Notes: generated from the sequence alone by a model not told the origin. 64,000 bases of DNA from Amycolatopsis sp. WQ 127309 (GCF_023023025.1 NZ_CP095481.1:10429001-10493000); one strand, 5' to 3'. Numbered from the stretch's first letter, positions 33,544-42,370 are shown. Translations and numbers: made by a program.

Positions 33544-35172
33544 ATGCCGATGTCCCCGCCTTCCCCCACCGCGGCCGACCTGATCGTCGGCGGGCTGCGC
33601 GCCCACGGCGTCGACACCGTGTTCGGGCTGCCCGGCGTGCAGACCTACGACTTGTTCGACAGCCTGGCCCGCACCGGCGGCATCCGGGTGATCGGCGCGC
33701 GGCACGAGCAGACCGTGGCCTACATGGCGTTCGGGTACGCGCAAGCGACGGGCCGGACCGGCGTCTACACAGTGGTGCCGGGGCCCGGCGTCCTCAACGC
33801 CTCGGCCGCCATGCTCTCGGCCCACGGGGCCAGCGCGCCGGTGCTGTGCCTGACGAGCGAGATCCCGCGCGCCTACCTCGGCCGCGGGCTCGGGCACCTG
33901 CACGAGATGCCCGACCAGCTCGCCACCCTGCGCACGATCACCAAGTGGTCGGCACTGGTCGAGCACCCGGCCGAGGTCCCGGACGCGCTGGCGACGGCGT
34001 TCCGGGAGGCCGCGGGCGGGCGGCCGCGGCCGGTCTCGCTGGCCGTCCCCTGGGACGTGCTGGGCCTGCGCGCCCCCGCCGAGGTGGCCGGACCACTGCC
34101 GCTGCCCCGCCCGGCCGTCGACCCGGACGCCATCGCGGCGGCCGCGGAACTGCTGGCCGGCGCCAAGAATCCGATGATCATGGTGGGCGGCGGCGCCCGG
34201 CACGCGGCCGCCGCGGTCCGGGCGCTGGCCGAGCGGCTGCAGGCGCCGGTGGTGCCGTTCCGCGGCGGTCGCGGGATCGTCGGCGACGACCACCCGCTCG
34301 GCTTCACCTGCGTGTCCGGGTTCGAGCGGTGGCCGGAGACCGACGTCGTGATCGGCATCGGCTCGCGGATGGAGCTGTCCTGGTTCCGCTGGCCGGAGAA
34401 ACCCGCGGGCCTGAAGACGATCCTGCTCGACATCGACCCGCGGCAGGCGACCCGGCTGGAGGCGGACGTCGCGATCGTCGCCGACGCCGGTGACGCCGCG
34501 GCGGCGCTGGCCGCCGCCGTCGGTCCACAACGGACGGACCGGACCGCGGAGTTCACCGAGCTGAAGGCGAACACCGCCGAGCGGTTCTCCGACGTCGGCC
34601 CGGAACTGGAATACCTGCGCGCGATCCGGGACGTGCTGCCCCGCGACGGCTTCTTCGTCGAGGAGATCTGCCAGGTCGGGTTCGCGTCCTACTTCGGGTT
34701 CGAGGTCTACACCCCACGCACCTTCGTCACCTGCGGCCACCAGGGCACGCTCGGCTTCGGCTACCCGACGGCGCTGGGCGTGCAGGCCGCGTTCCCCGGC
34801 CGGCCGGTGGTGTCGGTGGCCGGCGACGGCGGTTTCATGTTCGCCGCGCAGGAGCTGGCCACGGCCGTCCAATACGGGCTGAACGTGGTGGCCGTGGTGT
34901 TCGACAACGGCTACTACGGCAACGTCCACCTCGACCAGGAGCGGCTGTTCGAGGGCCGGGCCCTGGGCGGGCGGCTGCACAACCCGGACTTCGCCCGGCT
35001 GGCCGAGACGTTCGGCGCACTCGGCCTCACCGCCCGCACCCCGGACGAACTGCGCGGCGCCCTGGACAAGGCGTTCGCCTCGGGCCGCCCGGCGCTGGTG
35101 CACGTGCCGTGCGAGCTGGGCACCGGCGCGTCGCCGTGGAAGTACCTGATGCCGAAGTCGGACCGCAGTTAG
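33544..35172 (+). CDS. Thiamine pyrophosphate enzyme, acetolactate-synthase-like
   Basis: 542 aa from ATG 33544 (GGAGG eight bases upstream). Domains: N-terminal Pyr domain with the catalytic Glu in RHEQTVAYMAFGYAQATG, central Rossmann-like domain (LAGAKNPMIMVGGGARHA), C-terminal PP domain with GDGGFMFAAQELATAV and VVFDNGYYGN (GDG-x-N motif for Mg-TPP). Likely a 2-oxoacid decarboxylase or carboligase; the absence of a small ilvN-like subunit argues against valine/isoleucine synthesis. Divergent from an FCD GntR. Confidence 0.88.
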   Translation: MPMSPPSPTAADLIVGGLRAHGVDTVFGLPGVQTYDLFDSLARTGGIRVIGARHEQTVAYMAFGYAQATGRTGVYTVVPGPGVLNASAAMLSAHGASAPVLCLTSEIPRAYLGRGLGHLHEMPDQLATLRTITKWSALVEHPAEVPDALATAFREAAGGRPRPVSLAVPWDVLGLRAPAEVAGPLPLPRPAVDPDAIAAAAELLAGAKNPMIMVGGGARHAAAAVRALAERLQAPVVPFRGGRGIVGDDHPLGFTCVSGFERWPETDVVIGIGSRMELSWFRWPEKPAGLKTILLDIDPRQATRLEADVAIVADAGDAAAALAAAVGPQRTDRTAEFTELKANTAERFSDVGPELEYLRAIRDVLPRDGFFVEEICQVGFASYFGFEVYTPRTFVTCGHQGTLGFGYPTALGVQAAFPGRPVVSVAGDGGFMFAAQELATAVQYGLNVVAVVFDNGYYGNVHLDQERLFEGRALGGRLHNPDFARLAETFGALGLTARTPDELRGALDKAFASGRPALVHVPCELGTGASPWKYLMPKSDRS

Positions 35173-36554
35173 CCGGCGCCCACCTGTTCCAGCGCGGCGA
35201 AGACCCGCTCGACGTCGGCCGCGGTCGTCCGCCAGTTGCTGAACGCGGCCCGCAGCGCCGGGCGGCCGTCGTGGACCGTCGGGGTCAGGAACGTGGTGCC
35301 CTCCGCGGCGATCCCGTCGACGAGGGCGTCGATCCGTGCTTGGGTCACGTCCCCGGCCGTGGTGAAGCAGACCACGTTGAGCCGCACCGGCGCGAGCAGC
35401 CGCCAGCGCGGCGAGCCGTCGAGGCGCTGCCCGAGGTCCCGGGCCAGCGCGACACAGCGCTCGACGATCTCGCGGTGCCCGTCCCGGCCGTAGGCCACGA
35501 GCGAGAACCAGGCGGGCAGCGCGCGCAGCCGCCGGGAGTTCTCCGGCGTCAGGTGCAGGAAGTCCGGGGTCTCGCCGATCTCGCCGAGGTAGGCCGCGTT
35601 GTTGCTGAACACCCGCAGCTGCAGGTCGCGGCGGCGGGTGAACTGGACGGCCGAGTCGTAGGGCACGTTGAGCCACTTGTGCAGGTCGACGACCACGGAG
35701 TCGGCCTGGTCGAGGCCAGCGGTCAGCGCGGCGTGCTCCGGGGCCAGGGCGGCGAACCCGCCGAACGCGGCGTCGACGTGCAGCCAGAAGTCGTGGCGCT
35801 GCTTGAGCGCCGCGATGGCGCGCAGGTCGTCGAAGTCGACGGTGTTCACCGTGCCCGCGTTGGCGACGACGACGGCCGGGCCGTCGAGCGCTTCGAGCAG
35901 CTCGCCGAGCTTCGCGACGTCGACGGCTTCACGGCCTGGCAGCACCGGCACCTTCCGCAGTGCGGACCGGCCCATCCCGAGGAACGACAACGCTTTCGGG
36001 ATGCTCGAGTGCGGCGAGCCGGACAGCACGGTGACCGGACCGAGCGCGGCGGCGCCGTCGTCGGTGACGGACACGTCGGCCCGCTCACCGAGCCATTCCC
36101 GCGCGATGGCGAGCCCGGTCACGGTGGACATCGTGGCCCCGGTGACGAAGGCGCCGGAGAACTCCGCGCCGAGCCCGAACAGCTCGGCGAGCCAGCCGAC
36201 GGTCTCGCGCTCCAGGTCCTGCGCCGAGGAGTCCATGCCGCTGGCGGGGTTCTGGTCGTAGGCGGCGGTGAGCCAGTCCCCGGCGAGCGACGCGGGCGTC
36301 GCCCCACCGGTCACGAACCCGAGGTAACGAGGCCCGGCACTGGCGGCGAACCCGGGTTCCCACCGCTGCGCGAACTCGTCCAACGCCCCAAGTCCTCCGA
36401 CCCCTTCAACCGGCAACGGAGCCGGCGTCGCCACCCCAGGCGGCACAGCAGCGGCCCGCCCATCCAGCCCGGCAAGCGCCTCCCCGGCCAGTTTCCGCGT
36501 GGCGTCAAGAAGATCAGGCAGGGAGTTCAGGTCATGGGCCAGCCTCGGGTGCAT
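35169..36554 (-). CDS. PLP-dependent group II decarboxylase
   Basis: 461 aa, aromatic-amino-acid/glutamate decarboxylase fold. PLP-binding Lys in VVDLHKWLN, the HVDAAFGGFAAL Asp and His of the cofactor site, NPASGMDSSAQDLERETVGW near the N terminus, and the C-terminal RAAFSNWRTT. Its stop overlaps the stop of the converging TPP enzyme by 3 nt. It may work on the same amino acid family, but substrate is undetermined. Start ATG 36554 has GGGGA upstream. Confidence 0.88.
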   Translation of the reverse strand: MHPRLAHDLNSLPDLLDATRKLAGEALAGLDGRAAAVPPGVATPAPLPVEGVGGLGALDEFAQRWEPGFAASAGPRYLGFVTGGATPASLAGDWLTAAYDQNPASGMDSSAQDLERETVGWLAELFGLGAEFSGAFVTGATMSTVTGLAIAREWLGERADVSVTDDGAAALGPVTVLSGSPHSSIPKALSFLGMGRSALRKVPVLPGREAVDVAKLGELLEALDGPAVVVANAGTVNTVDFDDLRAIAALKQRHDFWLHVDAAFGGFAALAPEHAALTAGLDQADSVVVDLHKWLNVPYDSAVQFTRRRDLQLRVFSNNAAYLGEIGETPDFLHLTPENSRRLRALPAWFSLVAYGRDGHREIVERCVALARDLGQRLDGSPRWRLLAPVRLNVVCFTTAGDVTQARIDALVDGIAAEGTTFLTPTVHDGRPALRAAFSNWRTTAADVERVFAALEQVGAG

Positions 36555-36993
36555 GTCCCCGACGCTAAGCCCCGCGAGAACGCCTGTCGCGGGCCAATCC
36601 CCCAAAACTGGCCCGCCACCAACGCACCGTGTCGACCCCAGTCACGCGACCCTCCAATCACGCGCGATGCCCCGCCAGCCACACGTGATGCCCCGCCAAT
36701 CACGCGCAATGCCTCCCCGATCACGCGCGATGCCCCGCGAATCACGCGTGACGCCCGCAACCGCGGCAGCAACCCCGGCCGTGGCCGGGCGAAACCGGGC
36801 GGGATCCTTGGACATCCGCCCCTCCCTCGCCCGATCGGACAGCACACCCGCCGGACAACCCGCCCGCCCGGAGAACCTGCCCGCAGGAGAACCCGAGCAC
36901 CGGAGAACCCGAGCACCGGTTCCCGCCACTGGAACCGGCCGCCGGCGACCGCTGGGCGGCTCCAGCCGCAGACCGCCAGCACCGGCCGCCGGA
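36555..36993. other. 439-bp intergenic region containing a 21-bp repeat array
   Basis: No gene supported. Bases 36638-36758 hold the tandem array listed separately. The flanks (36765-36990) are rich in CCGG and GGAGAACC-type short repeats (GGAGAACC recurs at about 36870, 36888 and 36903). An ORF on the minus strand across the region reads GASRVIGGASRV-type peptide only because 21 is a multiple of three. Confidence 0.6.
36638..36758. repeat. 21-bp tandem repeat array I
   Basis: One 16-bp partial unit (36638-36653) then five contiguous 21-bp units: 36654-36674, 36675-36695, 36696-36716, 36717-36737 and 36738-36758. Each carries ATCACGCG or a one/two-base variant (on the other strand CGCGTGAT) followed by a GATGCCCCG-like tail. 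No gaps between units. The core matches that of the array at 48434-48636. Confidence 0.9.
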
Positions 36994-37914
36994 TCAGCGG
37001 CATCGGGTCAGCGGCGCCGGGGCCGAGAGCCGGATCCGGCTCTCGGCCGGGTCGAACGCCACGCGGCGCAGCGGGCCCGTGAGCAGCAGCACGACCGCCA
37101 TCGCGGACAGCGCGGCCAGCACCATCGCGGCGACGAACTGGGCCGCGCCGGACGTCGCCGTGGCCAGCACCGCGAAGCCGGCGAGCACCAGCGCCGGCGG
37201 GGCCAGCAGGCCGCAGAGCACCGGGACCAGCGGCACGCGGTCACCGTCGGGGCGGCGGGCGGACACCACCGCCGCCCCGGCGCAGGTGACCGCGGCGACC
37301 AGGAGGCAGCCGCCGACGGTGTCGCTCAACCGGTGCCAGCCCAGCGCCACGGCCGCGGCCGCGACCCAGGCGACGCCGACCCCGCCGGCCACCAATACCT
37401 GCAGGCGGAAGCGGCGGGGCAGGACGATCGCGAGCGCCAGCAGCACGGCCATCGCCGCGCTGACGTGCCCGCTGGGGAAGCTGTTGTGGGCGGCCACGCC
37501 GAGCCGGTCGCCGGTGCTGGGGCGGTCCAGGACGTACAGCTTGAGCAGCTGCGCCACCACCAGCGGGGCCGCGAGCAGGATCAGGGCCGTCACGCCGAGC
37601 GCGAACCGGCGCCGCAGCAGGGAGATCACCACGAGGAGCACCGCGACGCCGCCGAGCACGACCACCAGGTCCAGGTCCGCCAGCGGCTGGGCCCAGCTCA
37701 CGGTGGAGCCCGCCGACTGGGCGCTGCGGACGACGCCGTTCTCGACGCTGCGCCCGGCCTCGGTGCGGACGAAGAGCAGGTAGGCCGCGACGAAGGCGAG
37801 GGCGAACCCGGCCGTGCCCGCGAGGAGCACCGCGGTACGGGACGCGGCCCGGGTCACCAGGGCGTGCCGCGCGGGGCGGGCGGTGGGGGGTGCCTCGAAA
37901 AGAATCACTGCCAT
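36994..37914 (-). CDS. PAP2-family membrane phosphatase
   Basis: 306 aa with about eight hydrophobic segments. Phosphatase motifs: KLYVLDRPS (KxxxxxxRP), NSFPSGH and LGWHRLSDTVGG (the third motif's His and Asp; its Arg is not obvious). Probably dephosphorylates undecaprenyl pyrophosphate or another lipid phosphate at the outer face of the membrane. ATG 37914 has GGGGA upstream. Divergent from the two-component operon with 110 bp between, so it may be a target of that system. Confidence 0.85.
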   Translation of the reverse strand: MAVILFEAPPTARPARHALVTRAASRTAVLLAGTAGFALAFVAAYLLFVRTEAGRSVENGVVRSAQSAGSTVSWAQPLADLDLVVVLGGVAVLLVVISLLRRRFALGVTALILLAAPLVVAQLLKLYVLDRPSTGDRLGVAAHNSFPSGHVSAAMAVLLALAIVLPRRFRLQVLVAGGVGVAWVAAAAVALGWHRLSDTVGGCLLVAAVTCAGAAVVSARRPDGDRVPLVPVLCGLLAPPALVLAGFAVLATATSGAAQFVAAMVLAALSAMAVVLLLTGPLRRVAFDPAESRIRLSAPAPLTRCR

Positions 37915-38024
37915 GTCCCCGAGTCTGGAGCCGGCATTTCGAGATCCCGTCAGCACGATGTCATGGTTTTGCTACAAGATCGCCCTGAGTCGCCACGACG
38001 TGCGGTTTTCCGAATAATGGCGCC

Positions 38025-38714
38025 GTGGCCGAGGTACTGGTGGTAGAGGACGACGCGGCGGTGCGGGAGGGACTGGAACTGGCCCTGCGCCGGCAGGGAC
38101 ACGTGGTGCACACCGCGGAGTCGGGCGAGGCCGGCATCGAATTGCTCGTGCTCCGCAGACCCGACATCGTCGTGCTCGACCTGATGCTGCCCGGCATGGA
38201 CGGCTTCGAGACCTGCCGCCGGATGCGGGCGTCGGGGCCGATCCCGATCGTCATGCTGACCGCGCGCAGCGACGACTTCGACATCGTCGCCGGGCTGGAA
38301 GCGGGTGCGGACGACTACGTGGCCAAGCCGGTCGAACCGCGGGTGCTGGACGCGCGGATCCGCGCCGTGCTGCGTCGCGCGGTCAGCGAACGGCCCACCG
38401 AACAGCCCGCCCCCGAGGAACGGCACGGCGACCTGGTGATCGACCGGGCCGGGCTGGAGGTGACGAAGCGGGGCACCCCGGTTTCGCTGACGCCGACCGA
38501 GCTCAAGCTGCTGCTGGAGCTCTCGCGCACCCCCGGGCAGGTGTACAGCCGCCGGCAGATCCTCTCGTCGGTGTGGGACCACGACTACCTCGGCGACTCC
38601 CGCCTGGTCGACGCCTGCGTGCAGCGGCTGCGCGCGAAGATCGAGGACGTGCCCGCGAGGCCGGAGTACGTGCAGACCGTCCGCGGCTTCGGCTACCGGT
38701 TCGGCCGGTCGTGA
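38025..38714 (+). CDS. OmpR/PhoB-type response regulator
   Basis: 229 aa, GTG start. Receiver: VEDDAAV, phospho-acceptor Asp in DIVVLDLMLPGMDG, Thr in VMLTARSD and Lys in YVAKPV. DNA-binding wing: LTPTELKLLLELSRTPGQVYSRRQIL, SRLVDACVQRLRAKIED, TVRGFGYRFGR. Similar in arrangement to CseB/MtrA-type envelope-stress regulators. Stop overlaps the kinase start (GTGA). Divergent from a PAP2 phosphatase. Confidence 0.94.
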   Translation: MAEVLVVEDDAAVREGLELALRRQGHVVHTAESGEAGIELLVLRRPDIVVLDLMLPGMDGFETCRRMRASGPIPIVMLTARSDDFDIVAGLEAGADDYVAKPVEPRVLDARIRAVLRRAVSERPTEQPAPEERHGDLVIDRAGLEVTKRGTPVSLTPTELKLLLELSRTPGQVYSRRQILSSVWDHDYLGDSRLVDACVQRLRAKIEDVPARPEYVQTVRGFGYRFGRS

Positions 38715-40120
38715 CCTCGCGGATCCGGTCGTGGCTCGCCGGGCTGAGACCCCGGCTGGTCGCGGCGTTCGCGGTGATCATGATCATCGGCGCCACCGCC
38801 GCGGCGGGCGCCAGCTACGTCTCCGCCCGCAACGCCATCCTCGGCGGCTTCCAGGACCAGACGATGCTGAAGCTGCGCGACCAGATCGTCGCGTACCTGC
38901 CGACCGTGTCCCTGCCGCCGACCCAGGCGAGCCTCGACGCGTTCGGCACGGCGCTCAAGTCCAGCAACGCCGTCGTCGTCTACCACGGCCTGCGCTCGGG
39001 TTCGGGCATCAGCGTGGACAGCGTGCCCGCCGACCTGCGCCATGCCGTGTCCGTCAGCACGAACATCCAGTTCCAGCGGGTCGACACGGAGGGCTTCCCC
39101 CAGTTCTTCGTCGGCGTGCCGGTGCAGACCGGGACGAGCGGCCGGACCAGTGGCATCGAGGTCTACACGATGGTGTCGCTGATCCAGCAGCAGGCCGCGA
39201 TCGACGAGCTGTCCCGCACGGCCTGGCAGACCTCGGCGCTGGCGCTCCCGTTCGCGGTGGTGCTGGCGCTGCTGGCCGCGCGCCAGGTGCTGCGGCCGGT
39301 GCGGGCGCTGAACACCGCGGCGAGCCAGCTCGGCCGGGGCAAGCTGGACGTGCGGCTGCGGGTGAAGGGGTCCGACGAGCTGGCGCAGCTGGTCACGACG
39401 TTCAACAACACCGCGGCGGAACTGGAGCGCACGGTCGGCACGCTGCGCACGATGGAGTCCGAGGCGCGCCGGTTCGTCGCCGACGTCTCGCACGAGCTGC
39501 GCACCCCGCTGGCCGCGATGAACGCGGTCACCGACGTCCTCGACGAGGACGCCGACCAGCTGCCGCCGGACACGGCGGTCGCGGCGCGGCTGGTGTCGGC
39601 CGAGACCCGGCGGCTGACCCGGCTGGTGCAGGACCTGATCGAGATCTCCCGGTTCGACGCCGGCCGCGCGGAGCTGCGGCGGGAGGACCTGGACGTCGCC
39701 GCCGCGGTCACCGACAGCCTCGCCGCGCGCGGCTGGGAGCCCGGTGCCGACGTGGTCGCCGACCTGCCGCCCGGCATCACGGCGCGGCTCGACCGGCGGC
39801 GGCTCGACATCGTCGTGGCGAACCTGGTCGGCAACGCGCTGCGGCACGGCGCGCCGCCGGTCGAGGTGGCCGTGCGGGCGGCGGGCGGCGACATCGTGCT
39901 CACCGTCACCGACCACGGGCCGGGCATCCCGGAGGCGGTGCTCCCCCGCGTGTTCGACCGCTTCACCAAGGCCGACACGGCCCGGGCCCGGTCCGAAGGC
40001 AGTGGGCTGGGGCTGTCCATCGCGCGCGAGAACGCCCGCCTGCACGGCGGCGACATCGTCGCGGTCAACACCGGCACCGGCGCCCGGTTCGAGCTGCGCC
40101 TGCCCCGGGAGGCGTGGTGA
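38711..40120 (+). CDS. Envelope sensor histidine kinase
   Basis: 469 aa, GTG start. Helix 1 (LVAAFAVIMIIGATAAAGA), an extracellular domain of about 140 residues, helix 2 (TSALALPFAVVLALLAARQVL), HAMP (RPVRALNTAASQLGRG), HisKA with FVADVSHELRTPLAAM, N-box NLVGNALRHG, G1 DHGPGIP and G2 GSGLGLSI. Cognate of the upstream regulator. Its stop overlaps the lipoprotein start. Confidence 0.94.
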   Translation: MTSRIRSWLAGLRPRLVAAFAVIMIIGATAAAGASYVSARNAILGGFQDQTMLKLRDQIVAYLPTVSLPPTQASLDAFGTALKSSNAVVVYHGLRSGSGISVDSVPADLRHAVSVSTNIQFQRVDTEGFPQFFVGVPVQTGTSGRTSGIEVYTMVSLIQQQAAIDELSRTAWQTSALALPFAVVLALLAARQVLRPVRALNTAASQLGRGKLDVRLRVKGSDELAQLVTTFNNTAAELERTVGTLRTMESEARRFVADVSHELRTPLAAMNAVTDVLDEDADQLPPDTAVAARLVSAETRRLTRLVQDLIEISRFDAGRAELRREDLDVAAAVTDSLAARGWEPGADVVADLPPGITARLDRRRLDIVVANLVGNALRHGAPPVEVAVRAAGGDIVLTVTDHGPGIPEAVLPRVFDRFTKADTARARSEGSGLGLSIARENARLHGGDIVAVNTGTGARFELRLPREAW

Positions 40121-40605
40121 AGAAGCTCCTCGTCCTGGCCGCGCTGCTCCTGGTGAGCGCGTGCGGCGTCAAGCCGACGCCGGTCGTCCCCGCCGGGCCG
40201 GCGCCGACCCTGCGGAACCCGGCGACGAACGGGCTCGGCACCGACCTGACCCTGTACTTCGTCCTCGACGGGCGGGTGACGCCGGTGACCCGGTCGACCG
40301 GGGACGCGGTCGGCGTCTCCGCGGCGTTGGCGACGTTGCTGGGCGGCCCGTCCTACGCCGAGACGGCCGACGGCTACGCGACGATGCTCCCGGCCGAAAC
40401 CGGCCCGATCACGCTGAGCTCCGGCTCACCCACGACGATCACCTTTTCGTTCCCGCTGAAGCGGCTCACGCAGATCGCGGTCAACCAGCTGGTCTGCACC
40501 GCGGTCGCCGCCCTGGTCGCCGACGGCGGCTACGTGGCCGACGGCGCCATCACCCTCGCCGGCTCCGACTTCCAGCTCCCGTCGCAGACCTGCCAGGCGT
40601 TCTGA
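40117..40605 (+). CDS. GerMN-like lipoprotein of the two-component operon
   Basis: 162 aa, GTG start overlapping the kinase stop. Signal peptide KKLLVLAALLLVSAC ends in a lipobox with Cys 16. The mature part (DLTLYFVLDGRVTPVTRSTG, ALATLLGGPSYAE, LPAETGPITL) resembles a GerMN domain as in LpqB, the lipoprotein that accompanies MtrAB. It may modulate the sensor from outside the membrane. The LpqB comparison is by architecture, not by alignment. Confidence 0.8.
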   Translation: MKKLLVLAALLLVSACGVKPTPVVPAGPAPTLRNPATNGLGTDLTLYFVLDGRVTPVTRSTGDAVGVSAALATLLGGPSYAETADGYATMLPAETGPITLSSGSPTTITFSFPLKRLTQIAVNQLVCTAVAALVADGGYVADGAITLAGSDFQLPSQTCQAF

Positions 40606-40622
40606 GCGACCCGGCCCCGGCG

Positions 40623-41213
40623 TCAGCCGGGGTAGGGCCGGGCCGCGCGGGCCTCGGACAGCGAGCGCGCCCACCACTGCAGCTGGTCCAGCAGCGCCTT
40701 CGCCGCGACACCCGCGCTGTCGTCCGTCGGGACGCCGTCGGCGCCGAACCGGGTGTGCGCGCCGTGGAAGCTGACCGTCTCGCGGATGGTCACCGCGTGC
40801 AGTTCGGCGAAGACCGCGCGCAGGTGCTCGACCGCGCGCAGGCCACCGGACATGCCGCCGTAGGAGACGAACGCGACCGGCTTCGCGGCCCACTCGGTGC
40901 GGTGCCAGTCGATGACGTTCTTGAGCGCCGCCGGGTAGCTGTGGTTGTACTCCGGGGTGACCACGACGAACGCGTCCGCGGCCGCCAGCCGCGGCGTCAC
41001 CTTGGCGGCCTCGGCGAGCACCGCGGGCGGCGGCGTGCTCCCGAACGCCGGCATCGCCAGCGGCAGCTCCGGTTCGGCGAGGTCGACCACGTCGACGTCG
41101 AACCCGCCGTGCTCGCCCGCGACGGCGGCCAGCCAGTCCGCGACCACCGGGCCGAACCGTCCTTCCCGGACACTTCCCACGATCACGGCGACCCGTACCG
41201 GAACTTCGGCCAC
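40623..41213 (-). CDS. NADPH-dependent FMN reductase
   Basis: 196-aa flavodoxin-like reductase: VAVIVGSVREGRFGPVVADW (phosphate loop), VVVTPEYNHSYPAALKNVID (the family signature) and VSYGGMSGGLRAVEHLR. Divergent from soxR, with a SoxR box inside a 19-bp promoter spacer. In Streptomyces coelicolor an NADPH-dependent FMN reductase is a known member of the SoxR regulon, so control by redox-active compounds is well supported. Confidence 0.93.
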   Translation of the reverse strand: MAEVPVRVAVIVGSVREGRFGPVVADWLAAVAGEHGGFDVDVVDLAEPELPLAMPAFGSTPPPAVLAEAAKVTPRLAAADAFVVVTPEYNHSYPAALKNVIDWHRTEWAAKPVAFVSYGGMSGGLRAVEHLRAVFAELHAVTIRETVSFHGAHTRFGADGVPTDDSAGVAAKALLDQLQWWARSLSEARAARPYPG

Positions 41214-41253
41214 GCTTCCTCCTTGACACAGCGGCGTTGTTGCCGTCCGGGTC

Positions 41254-41284
41254 AGGATGAGACTTCAAGCTCGCTTGAAGTCAA
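41254..41284 (-). promoter_or_regulatory. SoxR box in a 19-bp-spacer promoter
   Basis: 10-bp arms GACTTCAAGC (41261-41270) and its exact complement (41273-41282) flank TC. On the minus strand TTGACT (41284-41279) and CATCCT (41259-41254) are 19 bp apart with the palindrome filling the spacer. Overlong spacers of 19 bp are the hallmark of MerR/SoxR-activated promoters, so this drives the FMN reductase. Confidence 0.88.
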
Positions 41285-41310
41285 GCGCGCGGCTGTGGTT
41301 GGCTGGGAGC

Positions 41311-41790
41311 ATGGTGAACGCCACAGCCCGGAGGCTGCCCGACCTCACCGTCGGCGAACTGTCGCGACGCAGCGGGGTGCCCGCCTCGGCCCTGCGCTTC
41401 TACGAGGACGAGGGGCTGATCCGCAGCCGGCGCACGGCCGGCAACCAGCGCCGCTACTGCCGCGACACGCTGCGGCGGGTGACGTTCGTCCGGATGTCGC
41501 AACGGGTCGGGATGCCGCTGTCGGCGATCCGCGAGGTGCTCGCGCTGCTGCCCGACGACCGCACCCCCACGCGCGCCGACTGGGCGCGGATCTCCCGCTG
41601 CTGGCAGGAGGACCTGGACGCGCGGATCCGGCAGCTGGCGCAGCTGCGCGACCAGCTGGGCGACTGTATCGGCTGTGGCTGCATGTCGCTGTCGAAGTGC
41701 CGGCTCGCCAACCCGGGCGACCGGCTCGGCGCCGCCGGTCCGGGGCCGCAACGGCTCCCGGACCACCGCGGCGACGGCTACGAGGACTGA
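41311..41790 (+). CDS. soxR: SoxR, redox-sensing MerR-family activator
   Basis: 159 aa. HTH: LTVGELSRRSGVPASALRFY, then EDEGLIRSRRTAGNQRRYCR; dimerisation helix; and the diagnostic [2Fe-2S] site CIGCGCMSLSKC near residue 131. Actinobacterial SoxR responds directly to redox-cycling natural products. The regulated promoter faces the FMN reductase. TGGGAGC precedes the ATG. Confidence 0.96.
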   Translation: MVNATARRLPDLTVGELSRRSGVPASALRFYEDEGLIRSRRTAGNQRRYCRDTLRRVTFVRMSQRVGMPLSAIREVLALLPDDRTPTRADWARISRCWQEDLDARIRQLAQLRDQLGDCIGCGCMSLSKCRLANPGDRLGAAGPGPQRLPDHRGDGYED

Positions 41791-42297
41791 CTAGCGGCGT
41801 TCGAGGACGCCGCGGACGAACTGGGCCTGCCCGGCGTGCTGGATGTCGTCGTCGACGACGCTCACCAGCCGCACGCCGAGGGTGACCGGTGGGTCCCAGG
41901 CCTCGTCGACGACCCGGTCGAGGGCCTGGCCGTCGAGCCCCTGGACGTACTTGAGGGTCTGCTCGTGCACCGCGTCGTAGTACCCGGTGAGCAGCTCGGC
42001 CTCGACCCGGACCGCTTCGACGTCGGCCGGGCGGTGCCCGTAGCCGGTGTCGCCCGCCGGAAAGGGGAGGCCGAACCGGGTCAGCCAGTCCTGGCTCGTC
42101 CACACCTGCTCGGTCCCGGCCACGCCGGCGACGTGGTCGTCCTGGACGCGGGTCAGGTGCCAGACCAGCCAGGCGATCGAGTTGGCCTCGTCGTCGAGGC
42201 GGGCCCCGAGCTGCTCGGCGGTGAGACCTTCCACCGCCGCGTGCACGGAGCCCTGGACCCTGCTGAAGCCGTCTGTGAGCAGATCGGCCACGTTCAT
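41791..42297 (-). CDS. DinB-family (DUF664-like) thiol transferase/hydrolase
   Basis: 168 aa four-helix bundle. VADLLTDGFSRVQGSVHAAV, IAWLVWHLTRVQDDHVAGV (metal-binding His in WLxWHLxR), and SVVDDDIQHAGQAQFVRG with the third-site His. The family includes mycothiol-dependent enzymes in actinobacteria. ATG 42297 with GGGAGGG upstream. Its stop directly abuts the soxR stop. Confidence 0.88.
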   Translation of the reverse strand: MNVADLLTDGFSRVQGSVHAAVEGLTAEQLGARLDDEANSIAWLVWHLTRVQDDHVAGVAGTEQVWTSQDWLTRFGLPFPAGDTGYGHRPADVEAVRVEAELLTGYYDAVHEQTLKYVQGLDGQALDRVVDEAWDPPVTLGVRLVSVVDDDIQHAGQAQFVRGVLERR

Positions 42298-42370
42298 CGG
42301 CTTGCCCTCCCCGTTCGCGGACACCGGTGTGCCGGCGTGCGTCGATCATGCACGCCGGCACCGGTGGTGG

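Noticed and set aside
34524..34536. Further copy of the GTCCACAAAGGAC motif (GTCCACAACGGAC)
   Set aside because: One mismatch and located inside the TPP-enzyme coding sequence; explained by codon use.
36527..37003. Minus-strand ORF of 158 codons with GASRVIGG peptide repeats
   Set aside because: The peptide repeat arises from 21-bp DNA units whose length is a multiple of three; no ribosome site and Arg/Gly/Pro bias. Array treated as non-coding.
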